From NCBI GenBank assembly GCA_003155705.1, contig PMEC01000013.1:392-16485 (forward strand): a stretch of DNA of 16,094 bases, read 5' to 3'. The position numbers and the translations under genes were made by a program. A model generated the notes under the pieces. That model ran no database searches, had not been told where the DNA came from, and saw nothing but the letters and a program-made list of their open reading frames with translations. Origin of the DNA: Bacteroidales bacterium. GTDB lineage: Bacteria; Bacteroidota; Bacteroidia; Bacteroidales; VadinHA17. Each line of letters begins with the position of its first letter. The first letter of the stretch is position 1. This document shows positions 8,283-16,086 of this stretch, in pieces.

Positions 8283-9890
8283 CTATTTTGAGTCATGTAG
8301 ATAATGGAACCTCTGACCTACAGCAATTCCTCCCTCAGGATAAAATACCGGAACGTTCCTTGATTTCAGGACTTCAATACACTTCAGGTGTTCTTCGGTT
8401 ACGAGATCTTCACCTATTAAATATATGGCTTTCGGCCTGAGTTGATCGATCAGGTAGAGATAAGGTTCATAGTTAACTGTTATGTGGCGGCCGCTAACAG
8501 GCAAAATAGCTATGTCAACAGGTCCAAAGGGCTTCAGGAAGTCGATCTCTTTACAAAATTCAGCCACATTGGATGATTCATAGCCACTAAAGTGGAGCCC
8601 GGCATGGAAAACCTTCAAACTATCAACTTCTACAAGATAGCCCAGGCCTTCTTTTCCAAAAAGCCGGTTCGCCGTTGGAATGGTATGCACCTGAATCCCT
8701 TCAACTGAAAAGCTCTCGTTGGCAGCAGCCACGTGATAAGGTGGCATAATACTGTTTCCCGTATCGCCAACTGTGGGTTTTACACTGAGCACAAAATTGA
8801 TATCCGGAATTGCTTGTGCCATATTGGAAATATCCGGTAAGTATATTTGACAGCTATTAAACACTGTAATTTTCTGACTAGCCAATTCATTGGGATTAAG
8901 GTTTCCGTTGGCCAGACCTGCTTCCGGCGATTTGTTAATCCCGTATGGATCGAAGATCAGCATGTGATTTCGGGTCTTCACAGCATATCCTAAATGAGGG
9001 GATACGCTGGAGGCCAGGTACCAGATATAAGCTTCACCTGCTTTGAGTTTTTCAGTAAGTTGCGGCGCTTTGTCATAGTTGGTTTCGACAATAGCGTTTT
9101 TGTCTGCTCCCGCGGCAATTAGTGCTTCAGCCGTTTTGAGATGGCCATGTCTGGCTGCATAATAAAGTGGCGTATGGCCATATTCGTTCATAGCATTGAC
9201 GTCGGCGCCATGTTTGACCAGAACGGTGGCAAGATCCGCAAAGCCCCTTATCGCCGCCAGATGTAGTTCGGTATTGCCAAAACTGAACTCCTGAAGTTTA
9301 GCGCCGTTTTCGACAAGAAGCACCGACATTTCTTCCTTTCTTTTAATATCGACGGAGTAATTATTGTTATGGATTGATTTCTGTAACGTGGTTCCTTCAA
9401 TGTCTCTGAGATTAATATCAGCGCCATTATCTATCAGAAGTCTGGCGACTTTTAAATTGAGATAAAAAACAGCATCTCTGATTTTCGTCCAGTTGCGGCC
9501 TGTCATACTTGCATTCACATCGGCTCCCATAGAGATGAGACGTTGCATGAGATCGTAACATTTCTGATCAGGGCTGGATACATTAACTTGCATTAAAGGT
9601 GTCAATCCGTAGTTGTCCCTTGTGTTGACATCGGCTCCTTTGTCGAGGAGGTAATTTGCGACTTCCACCCGGGTAATAAGATTACGGTCTGGATCTGCTC
9701 CCCTGCATGCTTTGTTAAGCGGAGTGCGACCATCCTGGTCCCTTGACTCCAGTAATGTCGAGTCGGCTTCCAGGAGTGCTCTTACTCTAACCAGGTCGCC
9801 TGATGCAGCTGCATCGTGTATCTCTCCGGCCCAAAGAGAAGTGCTCAACACAAGAAGACAAAAAATTAGTATAACAATTATTCTTTTCAT
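8283..9890 (-). CDS. Exported ankyrin-repeat protein with a degenerate metallo-beta-lactamase-like C-terminal domain, 535 aa
   Basis: A signal peptide (about 1-21, MKRIIVILIFCLLVLSTSLW) is followed by about six to seven ankyrin repeats at 22-270. The clearest units are DGRTPLNKAC (53), YGLTPLMQ (94), GNTELHLAAIRG (205) and YGHTPLYYAARHGH (237), with GADVN-type turns between. Residues about 286-530 match the beta-strand order of the UlaG/L-ascorbate-lactonase-like MBL fold (GYAVKTRNHMLIFDPYG at 301-317, GLGYLVEVDSLKVFHAG at 415-431). The metal ligands are missing. The THxHxDH site reads NSCQIYLPD (345-353), HAGD reads HAGL (429-432), and the late His is replaced in YLIGED (490-495). It may be a catalytically dead, binding-only domain, or use another site. 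The upstream gap to the PD40 gene is 34 bp, suggesting co-transcription. Confidence 0.82.
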   Translation of the reverse strand: MKRIIVILIFCLLVLSTSLWAGEIHDAAASGDLVRVRALLEADSTLLESRDQDGRTPLNKACRGADPDRNLITRVEVANYLLDKGADVNTRDNYGLTPLMQVNVSSPDQKCYDLMQRLISMGADVNASMTGRNWTKIRDAVFYLNLKVARLLIDNGADINLRDIEGTTLQKSIHNNNYSVDIKRKEEMSVLLVENGAKLQEFSFGNTELHLAAIRGFADLATVLVKHGADVNAMNEYGHTPLYYAARHGHLKTAEALIAAGADKNAIVETNYDKAPQLTEKLKAGEAYIWYLASSVSPHLGYAVKTRNHMLIFDPYGINKSPEAGLANGNLNPNELASQKITVFNSCQIYLPDISNMAQAIPDINFVLSVKPTVGDTGNSIMPPYHVAAANESFSVEGIQVHTIPTANRLFGKEGLGYLVEVDSLKVFHAGLHFSGYESSNVAEFCKEIDFLKPFGPVDIAILPVSGRHITVNYEPYLYLIDQLRPKAIYLIGEDLVTEEHLKCIEVLKSRNVPVFYPEGGIAVGQRFHYLHDSK

Positions 9891-9924
9891 ATGCCCTTAA
9901 TTATTTGTCTTTTTTAAGACTCTC

Positions 9925-10806
9925 CTATTTTTTTCTTAATCTATCAATAATCTTTGCACTTACCCAAAATACATCCATATCATTACCATATCCATTATAG
10001 CGGGTAAAGAACAAATACTTGCCGTCTGGACTTATTGCCGGGAATCTATCGGTTTCATATGTATTTATAGGTTCTCCCGCATTAATTGGTTCTGACCAGG
10101 TATCAGTAAGCGTATCATGAAAACTTATATATATGTCCACCTGATCATTCAACCTGCAAGAGGCAAAAAGTAAATAACTATCGTCGGGAGCAATATATGG
10201 ATCGGCATCATAACGGACCATGTTTATGCTGCTAGGCAAAGTATCTGGCTGGAGATAATTTCCCTTTTTGAACTTTGACCGTATTATACATCCGCCACTG
10301 TAATAAACAGTTCCTTTCCTATTTAATACAGCCTGACACTGATCATTGACATCGTTATTAATAACAGGACTTATACTTTGAGGCTTCCCCCATCCTTTGT
10401 CCTGTTTCTCCACAAACCAAATATCAGCCTTATTATTATTTTTAGCACTAAAATAAAGCTTCTTGCCATCCAACGATAAAAAAGGGTCCCAATGAGTTAC
10501 AGTATCTCCAAAAGGGGCAAAGCTTTCTGGTTTTGTCCAACGGTTGTTGATCCGTTTCATATACCATATATGACAGATAGTTGAGGGATTGTCACGCCAT
10601 GCCCAATAAACCTCGTTGCCATCGGGTGAGAAAACTGCCGGCCCGTGCTCAAGGCTGTACCTGGAAATAATACCGGGTGCAAAAACTACAGGAGTATCAC
10701 CCGGAGGGGTTTGTCCTAAATAATCACCGGAAAATTCGGTGAACTGTTGCCCGAATGAAAACCAGGCTATTATGAGAAAAAAGCCAATCATTATTTTTCG
10801 CTTCAT
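9925..10806 (-). CDS. Exported PD40/WD40-like beta-propeller protein, 293 aa
   Basis: A signal peptide covers residues 1 to about 20 (IMIGFFLIIAWFSFG, cleavage near GQ-Q). The mature part contains a YLGQTPPGD segment (29-37) and at least four PD40-type blades. Their motifs are FSPDGNEVYWAW (59-70), LSLDGKKLYFSA (110-121), IAPDDSYLLFAS (205-216) and ISPDGKYLFFTR (258-269), with a less regular one at LNRKGTVYYSGG (161-172). The fold resembles the TolB C-terminal propeller and is usually a periplasmic protein-interaction or ligand-binding surface. There is no partner OmpA-like or TPR domain, unlike many longer Bacteroidota PD40 proteins. It is first of the four exported-protein genes. Upstream lie a 14-bp palindrome (10861-10874) and a 101-bp inverted-repeat element, so a promoter for the four genes may be here; no confident promoter boxes were seen. 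Confidence 0.82.
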   Translation of the reverse strand: MKRKIMIGFFLIIAWFSFGQQFTEFSGDYLGQTPPGDTPVVFAPGIISRYSLEHGPAVFSPDGNEVYWAWRDNPSTICHIWYMKRINNRWTKPESFAPFGDTVTHWDPFLSLDGKKLYFSAKNNNKADIWFVEKQDKGWGKPQSISPVINNDVNDQCQAVLNRKGTVYYSGGCIIRSKFKKGNYLQPDTLPSSINMVRYDADPYIAPDDSYLLFASCRLNDQVDIYISFHDTLTDTWSEPINAGEPINTYETDRFPAISPDGKYLFFTRYNGYGNDMDVFWVSAKIIDRLRKK

Positions 10807-10860
10807 AAACTTCTCTCTTTAGTTATAATCTCATTATTTCGTTATTAAAATGCTCAAAAC

Positions 10861-10874
10861 TTCCAAATTTGGAA
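10861..10874. promoter_or_regulatory. Perfect 14-bp palindrome, candidate operator
   Basis: TTCCAAATTTGGAA is fully self-complementary and lies 54 bp upstream of the start codon of the PD40 gene, in the gap that precedes the block of four exported-protein genes. Size and position suit a dimeric regulator site, but no regulator gene is present and the function is inference. Confidence 0.35.
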
Positions 10875-10889
10875 CCCTTAGCCTCCCTT

Positions 10890-10990
10890 TGTCTGAACTT
10901 TGATTCATCATGATTTCTATTATGGACTTTGATTTATTCTGTTCTTAGAATCATGGTAATCATTTAATTAACTTAATCATAGTTCAGACA
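10890..10990. repeat. 101-bp inverted-repeat element between permease B and the PD40 gene
   Basis: The outer arms TGTCTGAACT (10890-10899) and AGTTCAGACA (10981-10990) are perfect inverted repeats. After one mismatch they continue with TGATT/AATCA, giving 15 of 16 pairs. A second nested pair, ATGATTTCT (10909-10917) with AGAATCAT near 10945-10952, extends the stem with one bulge. The right arm ends 2 bp from the permease B stop codon. It could be a large mRNA hairpin that stops or protects the permease transcript, or a small non-autonomous element. There is no T run and no clear target-site duplication. Confidence 0.55.
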
Positions 10991-10992
10991 TT

Positions 10993-13458
10993 TTACTCAT
11001 ACCTCAAACTCTCCACCGGATTCCTGGTGGAAACTTTCCAGCTTTGCCAGCTTACAGTGAGTAAAGCAATTCCCAGCGCCAGCAATCCGGCCAGGGCAAA
11101 AATCCACCAGCTAAGGCTGGTTTTATAGGTAAAGCTTTCGAGCCATTTAGTCATGGCATACCACGAAACAGGGATTGAAATTACAAAAGCGATAGTTACC
11201 CAGCGGACAAAATCTTTATTAAGCATAACCATTACTTCAGACACTTTGGCGCCATTTACTTTTCGGATACCGATTTCCTTTATCCGTCGTTTGGTGGTAA
11301 AAATTGCCAGGCTCAGCAGTCCCATGCACGAAATCGCGAGAGCCAGCAATGCAGATAAAGTGAGGATATTTTTAAAATTCAGGTCGCTTCGGTACTGCGA
11401 TTCAAATTCATTATTCGAAAAAAAGTATACAAACTCATCTTTGGGATAAAGCCTTTTCCATATTTTCCCGATATCGTTCATTGTACCTGATAAATCTGAT
11501 GAACTTAATTTGAATGAGTAATAGCCGACCGACATTTCCCATTGCAAATTCTGAAAATATATCGACGGTTTAATCGGATAATGGAGTGAAACATGATGAT
11601 AATTTTCAATGACACCTTTCACTTTAAACGTATTTTGCCCAATCATGAACACCGATCCAATAGCCTCTTCAGGATTTTTGAAGTACATGGCTTCAGAGGC
11701 ACACCGGTTTATGATTACTTCATCCGAAGTCCAGTTGGTTCGTTCTTCTAAATTTCTGCCTGCAATAACCGGGATATCGTATGTTTTTAAAAAATTATCG
11801 TCAATGCTGATTTCATTAAATGGAGTAGCAAATGGTTCGGCGGAATTTCCAGGCAGAACATTATCCTGAATCCTGCGAATTTCTTTCCCGGGAACCGATG
11901 AACTCACGCTGAATGAATTAACCACCGACAGGGTAAGCACTTCATTTTTAAAAGTTAAAAGCTTCGATGGAATTTCCGGGCTATTTGTCATTGTCATAGG
12001 AGTGTAGCTGAACAAGGTTTGTTCACCAGAGAAACCCAGTTTCTCTTTCATTACAAAATTCATCTGCTTAAAGATCCCAATAGTGCAGATAATCAGTATA
12101 ATGCTGATGGCGAATTGCAAAACCACCAATACTTTCCGGCTCGACCAATTCTGGTTAAGGGTTACTGACTGTCCTTTTAGTGCCAGAAATATGGGCGTAC
12201 TGAAAACCAACAGGTAAGGAACAATGGTTGATATAAGCGCTCCCAGTGCTGAAATAAGTATCATGACCAGGAATATGAGTCCGGAAATTGTATGTATTGG
12301 CAACTGCTGCGGGATGATTGAAGAGGCAATCTGGACTGAAATTATCAAAGCAAGCCCATTCAGGAACATGTTTTTCAACAAAAGTGAAGCAAAAACAGCA
12401 GTTTTGCCCGAACCGTTCAGTATGCGGATAGAATAACTTTTGCGTTCTTCGATCGCCGAAATAGTACTTAAATTCAAATAATTAACAATACACACCACAA
12501 GGATGACCATGGCGATGATTATCATGAAGTTCACCTGTGTCGTACTTCCATTCGAGTTGAGTTCGTCATTGAGGTCCGAATGCAAATGGATGGATTCAAT
12601 GGGCTGAAAAATAAATTTTATGTTACTTTTTTCAAGGTTCGGTGGTAATCCTACTTTTTTTATTGCCGAAAGCGTTGCAGATTTTACGGTCGTTATGTCG
12701 ACATTTGGTTCAATCCTGATATAGCAATGAGGCCTGAATTGCGTTGGGGAACTCCACCTCGATCGTGTATAGGGCGAAGCTTTTTGATACGTGAAACCTG
12801 GATTTTCTATGAGTGTCTGAGTACGGTTATCGAAATTTCTCATGTAATAATACAACGACTGATAGCTTCCCAAAACATCAACTTTAAGATGACTATTTAC
12901 AGGGATATCTTCAAAAACAGATTTAACCAGAAACTTCCATCCTTCGTTTAAAGTAATCTCCTTGTTCAACGGATCTTCATTCCCGAAAAGCTTCTTTGCA
13001 AAAGATGCTGATATGGCAATTCCGTGAATATCACCAAACAACTGATTGGATTCCCTGTAAAGAATCTTACGCTCGAAGACACTGAAAAATGTGGTATCGC
13101 TCCAAAACCAGTCCACGTTTTGAATAACTTTATCATGGTTGTAAACCGTGATTACGTCTCGCCCCAGGTTGCACTGTGACACAATACCAGGGATTTCGGC
13201 TTTAAGTAATTCCGATGATCCTTCAAAGTTTCTGGCCGACCGGTACACCCTTCCGTCTTCATAAGATAAATCGAGTCCAAGTCGGTAAATCGATTGGGAA
13301 TCCTTCCAGAAAGTGTCGTAGGAATACTCAAACTTAATTTTTACTAAAAGGAAAATAACAATGGTAAAACCTATCACCAAACCCCCAAGCTGAATGGCAG
13401 TAAGTAGTTTATTATTTAGCAGGCTTCTGATCAGGGTTTTTAAGGTGAAGCTATTCAT
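10993..13458 (-). CDS. Permease B: duplicated FtsX/MacB-type ABC transporter permease, 821 aa
   Basis: Two MacB/FtsX units lie in one chain: helix 1 about 21-42; first periplasmic domain about 45-305 with LFGNEDPLNK near 157-166; helices about 310-332, 355-378 and 390-420; helix 5 about 442-465; second periplasmic domain about 470-695; final helices about 698-720, 752-770 and 783-803. The second coupling motif is canonical (KEIGIRKVNGA, 727-737). The first is altered (KSYSIRILNGS, 340-350). Cys96 and Cys245 in the first periplasmic domain align with cysteines in permeases A and C. The tail is STRNPVESLRYE. It is the longest of the set, mainly through a larger first periplasmic domain. Start is the ATG at 13458, 128 bp after permease A. 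Membrane role is clear by family; substrate and ATPase partner are unknown. Confidence 0.92.
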   Translation of the reverse strand: MNSFTLKTLIRSLLNNKLLTAIQLGGLVIGFTIVIFLLVKIKFEYSYDTFWKDSQSIYRLGLDLSYEDGRVYRSARNFEGSSELLKAEIPGIVSQCNLGRDVITVYNHDKVIQNVDWFWSDTTFFSVFERKILYRESNQLFGDIHGIAISASFAKKLFGNEDPLNKEITLNEGWKFLVKSVFEDIPVNSHLKVDVLGSYQSLYYYMRNFDNRTQTLIENPGFTYQKASPYTRSRWSSPTQFRPHCYIRIEPNVDITTVKSATLSAIKKVGLPPNLEKSNIKFIFQPIESIHLHSDLNDELNSNGSTTQVNFMIIIAMVILVVCIVNYLNLSTISAIEERKSYSIRILNGSGKTAVFASLLLKNMFLNGLALIISVQIASSIIPQQLPIHTISGLIFLVMILISALGALISTIVPYLLVFSTPIFLALKGQSVTLNQNWSSRKVLVVLQFAISIILIICTIGIFKQMNFVMKEKLGFSGEQTLFSYTPMTMTNSPEIPSKLLTFKNEVLTLSVVNSFSVSSSVPGKEIRRIQDNVLPGNSAEPFATPFNEISIDDNFLKTYDIPVIAGRNLEERTNWTSDEVIINRCASEAMYFKNPEEAIGSVFMIGQNTFKVKGVIENYHHVSLHYPIKPSIYFQNLQWEMSVGYYSFKLSSSDLSGTMNDIGKIWKRLYPKDEFVYFFSNNEFESQYRSDLNFKNILTLSALLALAISCMGLLSLAIFTTKRRIKEIGIRKVNGAKVSEVMVMLNKDFVRWVTIAFVISIPVSWYAMTKWLESFTYKTSLSWWIFALAGLLALGIALLTVSWQSWKVSTRNPVESLRYE

Positions 13459-13586
13459 GTTTATTAGTTTTATTGGTACTTATTTTTCTGATTTTCTGAC
13501 GTCTTATTTTTTCAGATCTTCTGCCTTTAAGAATTATTGTCATATTGTCTCCATATAAAGGGAGTGTTTATCAAACATGGTAAAAA
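13459..13586. other. Non-coding gap between permease A and permease B
   Basis: This AT-rich spacer has no gene. It holds an imperfect direct repeat, CTTATTTTTCTGAT (13480-13493) and CTTATTTTTTCAGAT (13503-13517). No convincing terminator, promoter or Shine-Dalgarno sequence was found. Confidence 0.4.
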
Positions 13587-15983
13587 CTACTCGAATCGCA
13601 AAGCCTCAACAGGATTTTTTGTAGCCGTCTTCCAACTTTGCCAGCTAACTGTTAACAATGCAATTCCAAATGCAATAACTCCGGTAAGGACAAATATCCA
13701 CCAACTGAGTTCCGTTCTGAAGGCAAAACTCTGCAACCATTTATGCAAAGCGAACCAGGTCAGAATTGTACCTATAATGAAAGATATCGCGACCAGAATG
13801 AAAAATTCTCTGTTTAACATGTACAGTATCTCAGAAACCCTGGCTCCATTTAACTTCCTGATACCGATTTCTTTTGTGCGTGCAACTGATGCCATAATCA
13901 CGAGGCCAAAAAGAGACAGGCATGTTATTACAACTGCCATTAGACTGAACAATAAAAGACATCTGAAAAGCTGAGTATGCGATTTGTATTGTGAATTAAA
14001 AAAGTCATCGAGGAAATAATATTCAAAATACTGATCTTTAAAAAAATTATGGAATTCCGAAGTCACTTTCCCAACAATATCACTGACATCTGCATTTTTA
14101 AATTTAATGAAGATGTAATATCCAATCTGGTCGCAATTGAAGATAGTTGGTTTAATCTCCTGGTCGAGTGAATTCTGAAAATATCCGTCAATTATACCAA
14201 CCACCTCACCCATATCTTCTTTTAAGTCGTTATCATAAAGAGTTTTGCTGATAATATCCCCGATTTTGTCCTCCCCGAATACCAGCGCTGCTTCTTTATT
14301 AAGTATCAGGTGTTTTGGTCCACCCACCCAGTTATTCTCATCAACGAAGAATTGTCTTCCGGCAAGGAGTTTTACATTGAAGAACCTGAAAAAGTTGGGA
14401 GCAACATCTGCCTGGAAAAACTGGTATCCTAGCTTTTCTTTTCCTTTGATAGAGATCCCTCCTTTTACCCATCCGTTCTTCTCCCCGGGTGAGATCGTTG
14501 AGAAGGTAATTCCTGAAACACCGGGATATTTCAAAAGACTTTCCTGGAATGACTTCTGACCCGGATTATATTCTCTGGATGAAGGTCTCTTAACAACAAG
14601 AGTCTGTTCAATATTCATAGTAAAAGCTTCCCTTTTCATAAAACTGATCTGCCGCATCGCTCCAATAGTAAAACCAATCAGAATTATTGCGATAATGAAT
14701 TGACCTACAAACAGGATTCTTTGGGAATTTCCTCGATTACTTACCAGCATCTCTTTTTTTATAAATGATACAGGAGCCATGTTGAAGATTTTTATGCCTA
14801 AGAACCAACCTGTGAGCAGGCTTAAAACGATCATTGTGGATACAGGCAAAGCCCAGGTCCTAAAATGGAAGAGTGTAGCCAGAGAGAAATCGAGATTCAG
14901 GAAACTCTTAAACAGAGGAAAAAACAGAATAAGGAGAATAAAGGCCAATACAATACTGATAATCCCTGTAAGCAGACTTTCGGCAGTAAACTCGGCAATA
15001 ATATCTTTATTTGAGGCCCCGTTTACAATCCTGATTCCTATTCCGTTAATTCTTCTTCCGGTGATAGATGAATAGAGATTAAAATAATTAAGTCCGGCGC
15101 TTAAAAGAATCAATAAGGCGATTGCCAGGAGGATATTCAGATATTTATTATTTCCATTGGCTTCATATTCAAAACGGTAGTTTGAATGCAGGTGAATATC
15201 AGTAACCGGCTGAAGGTGGTATTCAATGGGAAAATCGATTGTAACATCGCGCGATTTGAAATTTTCTTTAGCAAGCTCAGTTATTTCAGCTGAAATTTTA
15301 ACAGGATCATTGCCCTTCCTGAGAAGGAAATAGGTATTTGTATTATTGCAGCTGTAACAATATGACTTATTGATTACTGAAGCCAATGGGATAACTATAT
15401 CAAACTTAAGATGAGAGTTCTTTGGTATATCTCTTATTACTCCCTGAACTATTAGTGGTTTCTTTCCGGGATTTATCGCGTAAATAATTTGTCCTAACGG
15501 ATTTTCATTTCCAAAGTATTTTCGGGCGGTTGATTCAGAAATAACAACTACATCAGGACTTCTTAAAAAACCGGATTTGTCGCCCGATATAACAGTATGG
15601 GAGAACAAATCAAAATATGAACTGTCAGCAAATAGAGTCCGATCCTCCTTAAAGATCTGCTCACCAGCCTGTATATACTGAGTTTCTCTTTTGCAACGGC
15701 AAAAGTTCTCAATTTCAGGAATTTTCTCAGCAGCAATTTGTCCGATAAAATAATTATTACCAACACTCTTATCTAATCCTGTCTGGTAGTACCGATAGAA
15801 TACCAGACGCTGAAGACGATCGGAATTATTGAAATATTTGTCGTAGCTTGTTTCAAACCTGATATACTGGAATATCAGTAAAACTGCTACCATTCCGATT
15901 GCCAGACCAATAATATTAATGCTGTTTAACCCTTTGTCGTGCAGGATTTTTCTGAATGCTAACCGGATGTTTTTCTGAATCAT
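13587..15983 (-). CDS. Permease A: duplicated FtsX/MacB-type ABC transporter permease, 798 aa
   Basis: I place the start at the ATG at 15983-15981. An in-frame TTG at 15989 would add two residues, but ATG is preferred and matches the MIQKNIRLAFRKI-type start of this family. Layout: helix 1 about 19-41; first periplasmic domain about 45-280 with YFGNENPLGQ near 156-165; helices about 283-305, 335-360 and 378-400; helix 5 about 425-443; second periplasmic domain about 450-668; final helices about 673-698, 726-745 and 759-779. The first coupling motif is partly kept (NGIGIRIVNGA, 313-323); the second is canonical (KEIGIRKLNGA, 704-714). The first periplasmic domain carries a CxC (95, 97) and a CxxC (209, 212), more cysteines there than in permeases B and D. 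It ends TKNPVEALRFE. No ATPase domain; substrate unknown. Confidence 0.92.
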   Translation of the reverse strand: MIQKNIRLAFRKILHDKGLNSINIIGLAIGMVAVLLIFQYIRFETSYDKYFNNSDRLQRLVFYRYYQTGLDKSVGNNYFIGQIAAEKIPEIENFCRCKRETQYIQAGEQIFKEDRTLFADSSYFDLFSHTVISGDKSGFLRSPDVVVISESTARKYFGNENPLGQIIYAINPGKKPLIVQGVIRDIPKNSHLKFDIVIPLASVINKSYCYSCNNTNTYFLLRKGNDPVKISAEITELAKENFKSRDVTIDFPIEYHLQPVTDIHLHSNYRFEYEANGNNKYLNILLAIALLILLSAGLNYFNLYSSITGRRINGIGIRIVNGASNKDIIAEFTAESLLTGIISIVLAFILLILFFPLFKSFLNLDFSLATLFHFRTWALPVSTMIVLSLLTGWFLGIKIFNMAPVSFIKKEMLVSNRGNSQRILFVGQFIIAIILIGFTIGAMRQISFMKREAFTMNIEQTLVVKRPSSREYNPGQKSFQESLLKYPGVSGITFSTISPGEKNGWVKGGISIKGKEKLGYQFFQADVAPNFFRFFNVKLLAGRQFFVDENNWVGGPKHLILNKEAALVFGEDKIGDIISKTLYDNDLKEDMGEVVGIIDGYFQNSLDQEIKPTIFNCDQIGYYIFIKFKNADVSDIVGKVTSEFHNFFKDQYFEYYFLDDFFNSQYKSHTQLFRCLLLFSLMAVVITCLSLFGLVIMASVARTKEIGIRKLNGARVSEILYMLNREFFILVAISFIIGTILTWFALHKWLQSFAFRTELSWWIFVLTGVIAFGIALLTVSWQSWKTATKNPVEALRFE

Positions 15984-16023
15984 ATCCAAATAAATCTATT
16001 TTCATATTGTCATTCATCTTTTT

Positions 16024-16062
16024 ATTCTCCCTTTCTCCCTTTCATTCCTCATGCCTAACCTC
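16024..16062. repeat. Pyrimidine-rich tract upstream of permease A, related to 446-523
   Basis: ATTCTCCCTTTCTCCC (16024-16039) matches ATTCTTCCTTTCTCCC at 446-461 in 15 of 16 positions. TTCATTCCTCATGCCTAACCTC (16041-16062) resembles TCATTCCTCAGCCTCACCCTC at 503-523. In both places the tract sits upstream of a permease start. The copy here lacks the roughly 40-bp CCCCATCAC expansion. The rest of 15984-16094 shows no gene. Confidence 0.5.
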
Positions 16063-16072
16063 CAACTTTTTA

Positions 16073-16086
16073 CCCCCCAAATGGGA
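16073..16086. repeat. CCCCCCAAATGGGA element (dispersed repeat copy 3, opposite orientation)
   Basis: This differs at one of 14 positions from the reverse complement of 5363-5376. It lies at the window edge, so its context on the right cannot be seen. Confidence 0.45.

Noticed and set aside
9907..9920. GTCTT-TTTT-AAGAC inverted repeat after the PD40 stop codon as a terminator
   Set aside because: The stem is only 5 bp, has one G/C pair at each end at best, lacks a following T run and lies just 17 bp before the next start codon in an apparent operon.
13480..13517. Direct repeat CTTATTTTT(T)C(T/A)GAT as an insertion target duplication
   Set aside because: Only 9 bp lie between the copies, they are imperfect, and the composition is low-complexity AT.
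13587..13974. Plus-strand open frame over the permease A 3' end
   Set aside because: It mirrors the conserved C-terminal module of the permease on the other strand, and similar shadow frames occur opposite the other permeases.
15981..15989. TTG start two codons upstream of the ATG for permease A
   Set aside because: The ATG at 15983 gives a normal family N-terminus and no Shine-Dalgarno favours the TTG.
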